Source: a virus. From it: DNA of 20,807 bases. The stretch is from positions 1 through 20,807 of IMG/VR virus record IMGVR_UViG_3300030105_002008, one strand, 5' to 3'. Within the stretch, counting starts at the first letter, position 1. The number at the start of each line of letters is the position of its first letter. This document shows positions 11,261 to 20,509 of this stretch, one piece after another. A program made the position numbers and the translations under genes. Below the pieces are notes generated by a model. That model was not told where the DNA came from. It did not search any database and was given only the letters and a program-made list of their open reading frames with translations.

Positions 11261-13981
11261 ATGGCATCATTTGATTTAGAAACATTTTTAAAGGTTCAAG
11301 GGCAGACAGGCACGGGAGCATTCCAAGCTCTAGGTATGGCCTTTGGAATGCCTAGTTGTATGCTTAATTTAGCGCAAGGGGCTATGGTTCTGATACCTAG
11401 CTCGGTGCTAAGTGGCATTCAGTCTCAGATTACAGCGGGTAAAGCAGCAGCAGATGAAGTAACCAAAGAAGTCTTTAAAAAGCTCATGCTTGGTACGGGA
11501 ATTATTGAGTTTGACACAGAAACAGGATTACTTAAGTTTGGATCAGACACGGCTTGGATGGGTATTGACAATGATGATAATCAGACTAAGAATAATTTAT
11601 CTGGTCTTCTGGGAGCGTTTCAGTACGCTGCATCCTTCGGAGCCCAGATCTATCAAAACTACACAGATATAACTAACCAAATAGACTCCATCAAAGATTG
11701 CTTGGATAAATTCAGCCAACTCCAATCATTCCAGTCAGGAACATCCGCTGATGAGAAGGCTACCTTATCCTCCGCTCAAGCTGATGAGTTATTTAATACT
11801 GTATACGCGGGAGATAAAGCTAGGTTGGCTACTGCCTCTCAATTCATTTCCAAGTGTAACGATAAGATCTCTGAAATCAATACCATCCTTAAAGCTAGAG
11901 CACAGGACCCTTCCTTGGAACCGTGTTTACTAAACTCTTCAGAGTTAAACCCTTTCTTAGATAAGACGGATTTTACTAGATGCTCACCCGTAGATCCCGC
12001 CATTGGAGAGGACCAAGACGAGGTGTTCCGATTAACCTACGGACCCCCAGAGTCCGCAGCGGGTCAATATGTATTAACCTCTGATGGTCTATACTATGAT
12101 TCTCAATCAGGAGGGTTAGATCCTGTGTTCTTGGCTATCTCAGGAGTTGTTCCTATTGGTGATAAGTGGACCTATGATTATGATCCAAACTTGGGAGGTA
12201 AGGGACAATCGGTATCAATTGAATCGTTAAACAGATTTACGGATAATATTTTTGATCCCAATAGAATTGATGATAGCAAAGGACTACAAGATTACTATGA
12301 TGAAGATCATTTCCTTTCTGTTCTTAAACAGCAGCGAGATAAACATGTATATGATCTCTCTGGAGATCTAACTAATTTCATCGCAGAGTTTGGAGAAGAC
12401 TCGTCTATCGTAAACAATCAGAGAAATTTAATAATTTCAGATATTGCGAACCACAACAATAAAATTAATAGAAGGAAAAAACAGATTGAAGTTGCAGTCA
12501 AGGCTCCCCAGGTCTATGGAGAAGAGACGCAGCCTAGGTTTGGGCCTGGAGAGGTTCCTATTAACGATTTCTCTTACTTAGCAGATTACAATTTAGAGGT
12601 AGATTTTGAAAAACAAAACTCCTTGATCTTTAATCAAGCTGATGTAGTCGGCATTGTTTTGCCTATTAATGCTAAGTTTGCGGGAACAAGTGCTAAACCT
12701 CCATCAATGACCTTCGATCAGTTAAGAGTTCCAACGGTCGGAAAAGGAAGCATCCTCTACTCCCCCTCCTCTACTCAGGCAGGAACTGTTTTATCTCTAA
12801 ATGATCAAATTGTTTATAAAGATCTTTTCGCAATTTATAACTTTTTAGAAACTAAATTAGAGCTTCCTTCTTCTTTAGATTTCCAAACAATAAACTGTGC
12901 TACTGAAAATATGTATAATAACGCTCAACTGGTGGGTTCTTCCAAGCGAAATGTATATGTTTCTGGCTTAGGTATTCCCTACTTAGAGGGCATTGTCAAA
13001 AACAAGTCAAGTGATCCTGCCGCAGCCTCTGCATTAGGGTCGTATGTCAAGCTACCTGACAGTAAGGAATTCCAGAACCTAACTTATTCGTCAACTGGAT
13101 TTACTTTAGAGTGCTGGGCTCATGTTCCTGATATTACAAACGGAGGTGTGGGTTGGTTGAGTGCAACTGCATCCTCCTTAACTAAAGTTATTTTGTCTAG
13201 TGATAACGTGGGAGTTACTCCTGGAGTTGTTGCTAATGATCATACAGGATCTTTACGAAACTTGGATTCTCTAAAAAATAATAGAGGTGAAGATTATGTA
13301 AGAGGGATGGTTTGTGGATTTACAAGAGATAGGAGGCTTACTGAGGCAGGATGTTCTTTAGGTTTGTCGGGATATAGTAATCATAATTTTGATAATGATC
13401 CTGTGTCCTCTCTTAGCTTTTTTATTGCTCCAACCCAATCGAGAGACGGATCCTCAGCGTCCTGGATTAATGATGATGATTGCCAAGATTATGAAACCTT
13501 TCATAAAATGAAAGTAGACTTATCCTCGACAGCGTTTGGAGAGGTATCTTCTCAGTTTGTTTTGATTGATGTTACCTGCGATCCCACAAATAATGAAGTA
13601 AAAATGTTCGCAGACGGTGCTCACATAGCTACATCATCAGTATCTGAGGTCTTTGGTACGGAAGTAGGGATACCTCCGAACCTGCCAAACTTTAAGAAGA
13701 CTAATAGCTTCCAGTACTCCACCAGCACTGTTGACGGCCCTGAGGTTCTAAAACAAGGCCCTCTTCTAAACACTTTCTACTCTCCCTGGATTGTGGGTGG
13801 AGGATACACAGATGGAATGTATAAATATGGAAATTTCTTAGGCGGAGATCGAGGAGGCATTACGAGTGGCCTTCGTGGTCATGTTGGAAGTCTTAAGTTT
13901 TATTCTAGACCCCTAAATAACAGTGAAGTTCTAAAAAACTACAAAGCCCAACAAGGCTTCTTCAAAAATATTAAAATGTAA
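11261..13981 (+). CDS. Large baseplate-associated protein with C-terminal LamG/ConA-like domain, 906 aa
   Basis: The last 310 residues look like a concanavalin A-like (LamG/laminin-G) jelly roll: GSYVKLPDSKEFQN (near 592), then TGFTLECWAHVPDI (near 612), and the closing LRGHVGSLKFYSRPLNNSEV (near 873-892). Such domains bind carbohydrates or structure-stabilising ligands. The N-terminal 250 residues are mainly helical, with several cysteines and possible coiled-coil segments; the middle (250-590) is not recognised. The gene lies between the spike and gp25, a position where T4 has no LamG protein. It may be a peripheral baseplate or fibre-like protein that touches cell-surface glycans, or a structural spacer. 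The domain call is fairly firm; its role is inference. Confidence 0.75.
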   Translation: MASFDLETFLKVQGQTGTGAFQALGMAFGMPSCMLNLAQGAMVLIPSSVLSGIQSQITAGKAAADEVTKEVFKKLMLGTGIIEFDTETGLLKFGSDTAWMGIDNDDNQTKNNLSGLLGAFQYAASFGAQIYQNYTDITNQIDSIKDCLDKFSQLQSFQSGTSADEKATLSSAQADELFNTVYAGDKARLATASQFISKCNDKISEINTILKARAQDPSLEPCLLNSSELNPFLDKTDFTRCSPVDPAIGEDQDEVFRLTYGPPESAAGQYVLTSDGLYYDSQSGGLDPVFLAISGVVPIGDKWTYDYDPNLGGKGQSVSIESLNRFTDNIFDPNRIDDSKGLQDYYDEDHFLSVLKQQRDKHVYDLSGDLTNFIAEFGEDSSIVNNQRNLIISDIANHNNKINRRKKQIEVAVKAPQVYGEETQPRFGPGEVPINDFSYLADYNLEVDFEKQNSLIFNQADVVGIVLPINAKFAGTSAKPPSMTFDQLRVPTVGKGSILYSPSSTQAGTVLSLNDQIVYKDLFAIYNFLETKLELPSSLDFQTINCATENMYNNAQLVGSSKRNVYVSGLGIPYLEGIVKNKSSDPAAASALGSYVKLPDSKEFQNLTYSSTGFTLECWAHVPDITNGGVGWLSATASSLTKVILSSDNVGVTPGVVANDHTGSLRNLDSLKNNRGEDYVRGMVCGFTRDRRLTEAGCSLGLSGYSNHNFDNDPVSSLSFFIAPTQSRDGSSASWINDDDCQDYETFHKMKVDLSSTAFGEVSSQFVLIDVTCDPTNNEVKMFADGAHIATSSVSEVFGTEVGIPPNLPNFKKTNSFQYSTSTVDGPEVLKQGPLLNTFYSPWIVGGGYTDGMYKYGNFLGGDRGGITSGLRGHVGSLKFYSRPLNNSEVLKNYKAQQGFFKNIKM

Positions 13982-14445
13982 TGGCCGCTAATCAGACTGT
14001 ACAAGTATATGGAAAAATTCCTCCGAGATACATCAAGCAAGTCCCAACTTCTAAAAGACAAGAAGTTTTTGGGCTAGGATTTCCTTTAGGAGCTTCTGTT
14101 GATGGTGGGATTTTTTCAAGAAAAACAGGTGTTAACATGATTAAGGATGCTGTTAAGCAACTTCTTAAGACTGAAAGAGGAGAGCGGATAATGCTACCAA
14201 ATTTTGGATGCAATCTTAGACGATACTTATTCCAACCTTTGGACGAGGCTACATTTGAGGGTATTAAGAGAGAGATCCAGTTCTCATTTAAAAACTATAT
14301 TGTAGGGGCGAATATAGTAAAGCTTTCTGCCTTCCCAATGGGGGAAGCAGGTCCAGCGGGTGGAAACTCGCTCAAGGTAGTATTATCCTTACAATTAGAT
14401 ACTGCTGATTTAGAACAATTTGACGTTGAGGTAGATATATCATGA
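13981..14445 (+). CDS. gp25: Baseplate wedge protein gp25-like (GPW/gp25 family), 154 aa
   Basis: gp25 is the most conserved wedge component of contractile systems (P2 gpW, T6SS TssE) and links the baseplate to the sheath. The family core is visible: TGVNMIKDAVKQLLKTERGE (49-68), then RIMLPNFGCNLRRYLFQP (69-86), with the usual glutamate-arginine motif ('ERGER') and the 'pnfG...r.ylf.p' strand-turn. The rest has LKVVLSLQLD near 131-140 as the closing strand. The 154-aa length is close to T4 gp25 (132). It overlaps its neighbours by TAATG upstream and ATGA downstream, and is followed by gp6 as in many myophages. Confidence 0.92.
   Translation: MAANQTVQVYGKIPPRYIKQVPTSKRQEVFGLGFPLGASVDGGIFSRKTGVNMIKDAVKQLLKTERGERIMLPNFGCNLRRYLFQPLDEATFEGIKREIQFSFKNYIVGANIVKLSAFPMGEAGPAGGNSLKVVLSLQLDTADLEQFDVEVDIS
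14428..14432 (+). promoter_or_regulatory. Internal ribosome binding site for gp6
   Basis: GAGGT lies 9 bases before ATG 14442, within the end of the gp25 gene, and accompanies an ATGA start-stop overlap. Confidence 0.55.
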
Positions 14446-16028
14446 ACTTTTCTGGAACTGTAGCGTCGGACTTTATGAAGTTAGCAAATATACCTGTTAA
14501 CAAAAGACCGTCACTTATTAACTTTGCTGCAACGGATTTTCTAACTTTAAGAAATTCTTTGATTGACTATGCTAAAGCGGTATATCCCCTCGACTATCAG
14601 TACTTTGTTGAGTCTGATTTAGGTATGATGTTTCTAGAGCTTGTCGCTTACATGGGATCAGTCACATCTATGAAAGCGGATATGCTTGCAAATGAGAACT
14701 TTTTAGCTACTGCTAATCAAAGATCTAGTGTTAAAAAATTATTACAATTAATAGGTGTTCGTTTGCGTGGTCCTTTGTCCGCTGCCGCTGATATAAAAGC
14801 TACCACTGCTGCGACGGTCACTGGAACTATGGAAATTGCTGCGAGTAATCGTATTATCGAAACCACCTCTCCTGAAGACGGAGGAGCCTTAACCTATACA
14901 TTGTACAAAGTTGTGAATGGTCTTGTGGACACGGTAAACAAGGCAGGATCAATTACTTGTGCTGCCGTTGAGGCTATAGGGGCTGATAAAAAAGTATTTG
15001 AAAACTTAGTTATGCAAGAAGGTGCTCTTGTTAAAGATTCAGGAAGCTTCGCAGCGACAGAAGCTGTAAAAACCATTAAACTAACACAAGGACCTATTGT
15101 AGATGGAAGTGTTGAGGTGTATGTTAGCACTGATACTGCGTCAACGCAGGGAGCGTATACAGAGGTTCCTAACATTTATTTTGCCTCAGGGTCTTCAGAC
15201 AAAATCTTTGAAATGATTTATGATGATGATTATAATGGTACTATCGTTTTTGGTGATGGGAGTGTCGGAACCTCTCCAGACGATACAGCCCTGTACACGG
15301 TATTCTACAGAGTAGGTGGAGGCTCTCGTGGTAATATAGCTAAAGGTTCCATTAACTCCAGCGTAGTTGGGAAAGTGAATGGTGTCGCAGCGGCGATAGA
15401 CCTTACAAATATATCAAAAGGAACAGGTGGATCTAACGCAGAAACTTTGGAGCATGCTAAAAAGTATGCACCTCTAGAGTTTAGAAGGCAGGATAGGTTG
15501 GTAACACTTGAAGACTACTCAGTATTTGCTAACACCTATATTAGTTCTTTTGGTACTGTAGGAAAGGCTAACGCTGCTGTTCGTCAGGCATACTCTTCTG
15601 CTAATGTTATTGACATATATATATTAGAAAAAGCTTCTGATTTTCAATTACAAAGAGCAACCTCTAATTTCAAAACTCAACTTTTAGCTGCTATAAATAA
15701 AAAGAAAATGGCGACAGATGATGTTGTTATTGTTGATGGATTAATCAGAACTATAGACTTAGTTACAACAATTAGAATTGATCAAGCCGAAGAGCTAAAC
15801 GAAGTCCAAATTCAAGCAAAGGTAAGAAATAAGATTCTAACCTATATGAATGTAGATAATAGATCCTTTGGAGAGGACTTTAGTATTGCAGAAATCAACA
15901 GACAAATCTTTGAAGTTGAAGAAGTTAGGTATTCCACTATTGATAACGTGGAACAGGATATTCCTTTAGATTTTAATGAGATTATTCAACTGAATAACTT
16001 AACAATCAATGTAGAATTAATAGCGTAA
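14442..16028 (+). CDS. gp6: Baseplate wedge protein gp6-like (Baseplate_J family), 528 aa
   Basis: gp6 (P2 gpJ, T6SS TssF-like) forms the iris ring of wedge dimers around the hub. The N-terminal part has the family pattern SDLGMMFLELVAYMGS (about 58-73) and ANQRSSVKKLLQLIGVRLRG (about 92-111). Around 269-303 lies the Baseplate_J core: FGDGSVGTSPDD, then YRVGGGSRGNIAKGSI. Near 343-365 is APLEFRRQDRLVTLEDYSVF, the conserved 'AP...r..dR.VT..DY' motif. The length is between P2 gpJ (302) and T4 gp6 (660). The gene overlaps gp25 (ATGA) and the next wedge gene (TAATG). Confidence 0.9.
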   Translation: MNFSGTVASDFMKLANIPVNKRPSLINFAATDFLTLRNSLIDYAKAVYPLDYQYFVESDLGMMFLELVAYMGSVTSMKADMLANENFLATANQRSSVKKLLQLIGVRLRGPLSAAADIKATTAATVTGTMEIAASNRIIETTSPEDGGALTYTLYKVVNGLVDTVNKAGSITCAAVEAIGADKKVFENLVMQEGALVKDSGSFAATEAVKTIKLTQGPIVDGSVEVYVSTDTASTQGAYTEVPNIYFASGSSDKIFEMIYDDDYNGTIVFGDGSVGTSPDDTALYTVFYRVGGGSRGNIAKGSINSSVVGKVNGVAAAIDLTNISKGTGGSNAETLEHAKKYAPLEFRRQDRLVTLEDYSVFANTYISSFGTVGKANAAVRQAYSSANVIDIYILEKASDFQLQRATSNFKTQLLAAINKKKMATDDVVIVDGLIRTIDLVTTIRIDQAEELNEVQIQAKVRNKILTYMNVDNRSFGEDFSIAEINRQIFEVEEVRYSTIDNVEQDIPLDFNEIIQLNNLTINVELIA

Positions 16029-19000
16029 TGAGTGATAGTCAATATACTCCCAACCCAAGAAAGTACTCTAAGACTAACTATGTAGAACTGATCGAACTTA
16101 TTACTCCTGAGATCTATAAAACGGAAGATTTAAAGCTAAGTGGAACCGAAGTAAACCCAGTATCTCAGGTAATTAATTCACACCTACTAGCAGCGAATAA
16201 TATTAGCACCGTAATCTCTCTTTCGGCTGTCCCGTACTCTCAGACAAGTTCCATAGACAGTATCACTGGAATATCACAATACTTTGTTAAGCAGAACAGG
16301 CTTACAAATATTACTCCGTTTGATTTTGAAACTAAGATTTTGCTTCCTTTAAGTGCTTCCATGTCCAAGTATGACACAAGTGCAGAGTTTAATACTTACT
16401 TGTCTGCGACACTTCTGCCAATGCTTATCCCAGCCAGCACCTCTAAACCTGCTGGAAACATAGCAACCAACATAATCGCTTTATCCTCCCTGACCAATAG
16501 TATCGAACCGAGCAGCGTCCATAATTACTTAGCTGACGCTCTAGGGTGGATGTACTTCTTGAATACATCTGCTGATGGTGGATTAAGCTATTCTCCTTCA
16601 AGCTTTGTTCTTAGTTCCTTAAATAGTTTATACTTAGGAAATAACCTGGAAACCATAGACGGAGTTAAGGGGTTTGTAGAATATTTATGGAGAAACAACG
16701 AGACTTGTTCTTTTGGTCAGTATATCCCCTCTAATTTTGTTTCAGGAATAGCAGATGCAATACTAGAGTCTAGTGCGGGTGTTGTTGCAACCTACACGAG
16801 TGGTACTCAAAAGTTAGAGTCCTTACAAACCTTAATTGATGTAGTATACTCTCCACTATACATTGACGAACAGGATTACACGGTTAAGGATGCGTTTGAC
16901 AGCTTCATAGATTCAAATTTAGAGTTAGTAAATAGATCTAGCAAAGGACCTTATCGAAAGTTTACAAACCTATTAGGATATAATTTCGCAGACATCAGCG
17001 ACCAGGTCGAGAACCTTGAGTTAATTTATGATATCGAAAATGTTCAAGATGATCATTTACAATATATTGCTGATTTAATCGGATTTAAACTGAGAGGATC
17101 TTCTGCATCTAAGTGGAGACACCAACTTAGACTTGCTATAGATTTATACAAGTCTTCTGGAACAATAGCCTCAATTCAAACAGCAATTAATGCGTTGATT
17201 ATAGACTCTGTGTTTGATGTATCAGGACAAATTCAAGAACTTTGGGAATCATACATCCCCTTTCTTATCTGGTATGCTTTAGGTACGGAATCTCCTGATT
17301 TCAAAGATCTAAAGACTTGGACAATGAGTAAGTCTTCTAAGGCGGGAGTATTTCAATACAGTACGAGTAGCTTAGAAGAGAATCTAAAGCTGGTTGTCGA
17401 TAGTATTCTATTAGATCTCTACAAAGTATTTCCTGATAACTTTATTTTTCATGGAAAAAACTTTGAGGTTCCTAGGTTTGTAGTTGTTGATAATGATGGG
17501 ATAGAGCAAGAGGTGTATACCATTGTTGGAGATCCACAGATGAAGCCTTTCCACATCCATGAGTTGGATAGTAATGGATTCCAAGCTAGAAAGCAAGACG
17601 CAAAACAATTTGGAGAGGGTAACGCATTTAGGGCAGCTACAGGAGATGGAGCTTTAGGTAATGGAGTATACATGGCAGGTCTTGAACATCCAGATGAAGG
17701 CAGCAGACCGATATACTTAAAGCCTAAAGGTGCTTTAAACTTCTTGTTCAATTACAGAGAAAGGATTAATTTTCCAATGCCGCCTTTCGAATCCGTTAAG
17801 TACTATAGAGATTGTACTGTTACTGCGGATATGGTATCTTACCTTGTCGAAAGGTTAAAATGCTTTAATGTTAAGGATAGTTTTGCTGACAAGGTGGGGG
17901 ATTATATTGTAAGTAGTGCTGTTACTGATGACTCTGATCTTGGAGCATTAAACGAATTCTTAATGCTATTCAGTTCAGTTCAGGTACCCCCCAACTTTAA
18001 TGGGGTAATGTTAAGTATTTCTGATTATGAGAAAAACTTGCTTAACTTGTGGAACGGAAAATCCTCCCATTTATTTCTAAACTTTAAAGACACTGATTTT
18101 GATTTTTCAAAAACCACAATGGAAGGCGACGGTAAATATGCGCTATTCGAGGCTGCTAGGGTAGCTAGGGAGTTTGCTCCTGGACATGCAATTACACGGG
18201 TAAACCTTACGGGAAGTGCAGTAGATGATTTTTCTAGCTCCAGCGCGAAGTTCCATTACTTAGGGTTTGATCAAGATGATACCAGGGCCTCATATACCTC
18301 TGCATCTATTTTAGGAAACTTTGAATGGAGCGGGGTTAGTATGGGCACCGTCCTTACTGCTGGGGGAGGTGATAATAATAGTGATGGAGATGATGGTCGA
18401 GGTGGATTAAATACATTTAAAAGAGCCCAAGTAGATAAGATTACTGACTCTCTCCTTAATTCAACTACTGCTGCACCCTCAGGAACTATCCCTAGACGAG
18501 CCCTTAGAAGGCGCAACCTCAAGTACCTCCTCCCCCATGAAGGATACTACGATAGGACGGGCTTCAATGGCCCTGTAAGCTACGATCCCTCTACGCTTGA
18601 GCACTCATTCGTCTCGTCACTTGGAGAGCTTACGTTGGGCTACGTTGCGTCTGCTGGCAGGTTCCACCCCGTTGTTGATCCCATCGACCCTTCAGGCGTT
18701 TGGAATGAATGTGAAAAATTGGAATCGCCTAGATCCTTCTCTGGAATTGATACAAGTACAACCTTCCCGTATAGAGGTCTACATGGTTTAGGATCAAATA
18801 ACAAACGTCCTGAGGATGAGGTCACATCAGCAACTGCGCGATATGTTGATCGAGGACAGGTTCCTTTAATTTACAATACAATGCATGAGCTTTTTGAGTC
18901 TCAAGCCTTGGCTAATGCATTCCAACACATTTCTAAATATGATAACTCGTTAAGCCAGGAGGATACAAATACTTGGGCTACAGAATATCAAGTAAGTTCT

Positions 19001-20509
19001 TTTTCTACAAATGCCTACTGGAAAAATAATGTACAAAGTGTTGCCAACGAATCAATTGCTAGTGGGTATGTTCTAAATTCTTTTTCTGATTATGAGAACT
19101 TTAAATTTGGGACTGGGTTACAGAAAACCCATAGAGAATATTGTAAATATTTTGCTAAACATCCTTTGGGGTTAAACGAAAACGAAAAAACTGGAGGAAA
19201 CATTCTTGCTCAAGTGTTTGGGAAAGGACTCTTTAACTGTGATTTCTCTGTTGACGGTTCTGCTGTTGGAAATATGGTAGCTCCTACAATTGATAGTGCT
19301 AGTGCGATTAACATAAAAAATGTATGGAATACATCAGCAAAAGGAACCTTTATAGCCAGTAGCACTGGACAGTCGGTAATTCCCCTGTCGGGCACGTTTG
19401 TTTCTGGGAATCCAAATAATGCTGATTATAGAAATCCTGCTATTTTAAGTGGTATTGAATTTACTGATATTTCAGGGGCTCCCCCAGCCAATCAATTCAC
19501 TATCTTTAAACTAGATTCCTCTACTGCTGTTAAGGGTATGGAAAACGCTTTAACTGAGAATACAGTTATTAAATGCAAATCAATGGGTGGATTACCTAGG
19601 ATGAGGTTTGATCTTTCTGCATACGGGGATAGACCTAACCACTTTATTAAAGATCATAAATTTAAATTAGATGTTAAATCTCTTGTCGCAGAAGAAAACT
19701 CTCCCATTTTAGGTGGTGGCAAGTTAGGGGTTTGGATTCATACGGAACCAAAACATGGGAATCCTCGTTATTATTGGAGTTGGACCTCTAGAGGTAAGTG
19801 GGAAGTTATAAAGGAAAGCAGGTTATCCATTAATACCGTCATTAACTCTTTAGCTAATATCTATGAGTTCCCAGTTAAGACTTATCCTACAGAGGAGTTA
19901 TTTTGTTTAGGAAATATAAATGATTCTAATCAAGTTCTAAATAATAATACTCTTCTAAATATTAAGGATAGCTATTTCGAAAACTTTGAAATAGAATTTG
20001 ATACTAGAAACTTTACTATTCATAATAACTTTGAATATCTTGATATTATCCCAATGGAAGATGAAGTATATCAGGTACTAAATCAAGTTAATAAGGATGA
20101 TACTAACTACGTTGTGGAGGTGTTCTTTGTTCCAAATAATAATTCTGATAAGTACCTTCTATTAGATTCCATCGAGCTTCAAGACGTTACCCAAAGAGAA
20201 CACGCAGCCATAGGAACGGGGTATGGCATTGAGACTAGTGGAATCCCACATAGGAAATTTGTTAAAGAAGATAAACTATACCTTGATAAAGATCAACTTG
20301 TAGATGTTTTAAAGTTCTATAATGGATTGATAGGACAAGGAACTGGAGTGTACGCTACCAACCTTGCGTCTAGAGATGCTACAATTACATCTGAGGTGTT
20401 GGAGCTAAGTGGTGGAAGTAGATTGAATTACAGAATTGCTCCTGATTGGACAATCAATACCAAGCAAGCAAATTACTTAAACTTTGAGAGTGTGGAGCTA
20501 GATAATTAA
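16028..20509 (+). CDS. Giant baseplate wedge protein with P2 gpI-like domain (gp7 position), 1493 aa
   Basis: Residues about 311-391 carry a Tail_P2_I-like domain: DDHLQYIADLIGFKLRGSSA (near 340-359), then KWRHQLRLAIDLYKSSGTIA (362-381). P2 gpI and T4 gp7 are equivalent wedge components that bind gp6/gpJ, and this gene follows gp6 directly, so a gp7-type role fits. At 1493 aa it is larger than T4 gp7 (1032). The N-terminal 310 residues are mixed and not recognised. Around 705-770 is FEAARVAREFAPGHAI with flanking beta-rich sequence, and near 822-848 the motif RRALRRRNLKYLLPHEGYYD followed by RTGFNG, encoded in a GC-rich patch. The C-terminal third is beta-rich and may be an adhesin-like or fibre-attachment part. 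TAATG start; no Shine-Dalgarno. Confidence 0.8.
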   Translation: MSDSQYTPNPRKYSKTNYVELIELITPEIYKTEDLKLSGTEVNPVSQVINSHLLAANNISTVISLSAVPYSQTSSIDSITGISQYFVKQNRLTNITPFDFETKILLPLSASMSKYDTSAEFNTYLSATLLPMLIPASTSKPAGNIATNIIALSSLTNSIEPSSVHNYLADALGWMYFLNTSADGGLSYSPSSFVLSSLNSLYLGNNLETIDGVKGFVEYLWRNNETCSFGQYIPSNFVSGIADAILESSAGVVATYTSGTQKLESLQTLIDVVYSPLYIDEQDYTVKDAFDSFIDSNLELVNRSSKGPYRKFTNLLGYNFADISDQVENLELIYDIENVQDDHLQYIADLIGFKLRGSSASKWRHQLRLAIDLYKSSGTIASIQTAINALIIDSVFDVSGQIQELWESYIPFLIWYALGTESPDFKDLKTWTMSKSSKAGVFQYSTSSLEENLKLVVDSILLDLYKVFPDNFIFHGKNFEVPRFVVVDNDGIEQEVYTIVGDPQMKPFHIHELDSNGFQARKQDAKQFGEGNAFRAATGDGALGNGVYMAGLEHPDEGSRPIYLKPKGALNFLFNYRERINFPMPPFESVKYYRDCTVTADMVSYLVERLKCFNVKDSFADKVGDYIVSSAVTDDSDLGALNEFLMLFSSVQVPPNFNGVMLSISDYEKNLLNLWNGKSSHLFLNFKDTDFDFSKTTMEGDGKYALFEAARVAREFAPGHAITRVNLTGSAVDDFSSSSAKFHYLGFDQDDTRASYTSASILGNFEWSGVSMGTVLTAGGGDNNSDGDDGRGGLNTFKRAQVDKITDSLLNSTTAAPSGTIPRRALRRRNLKYLLPHEGYYDRTGFNGPVSYDPSTLEHSFVSSLGELTLGYVASAGRFHPVVDPIDPSGVWNECEKLESPRSFSGIDTSTTFPYRGLHGLGSNNKRPEDEVTSATARYVDRGQVPLIYNTMHELFESQALANAFQHISKYDNSLSQEDTNTWATEYQVSSFSTNAYWKNNVQSVANESIASGYVLNSFSDYENFKFGTGLQKTHREYCKYFAKHPLGLNENEKTGGNILAQVFGKGLFNCDFSVDGSAVGNMVAPTIDSASAINIKNVWNTSAKGTFIASSTGQSVIPLSGTFVSGNPNNADYRNPAILSGIEFTDISGAPPANQFTIFKLDSSTAVKGMENALTENTVIKCKSMGGLPRMRFDLSAYGDRPNHFIKDHKFKLDVKSLVAEENSPILGGGKLGVWIHTEPKHGNPRYYWSWTSRGKWEVIKESRLSINTVINSLANIYEFPVKTYPTEELFCLGNINDSNQVLNNNTLLNIKDSYFENFEIEFDTRNFTIHNNFEYLDIIPMEDEVYQVLNQVNKDDTNYVVEVFFVPNNNSDKYLLLDSIELQDVTQREHAAIGTGYGIETSGIPHRKFVKEDKLYLDKDQLVDVLKFYNGLIGQGTGVYATNLASRDATITSEVLELSGGSRLNYRIAPDWTINTKQANYLNFESVELDN

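Noticed and set aside
13820-13827. TATAAATA, an exact T4 late promoter box (another at 15692-15699)
   Set aside because: Both lie inside genes. At this base composition about one or more exact copies per strand are expected by chance in a window of this size, and gp25 and the giant wedge gene already have coupled starts.
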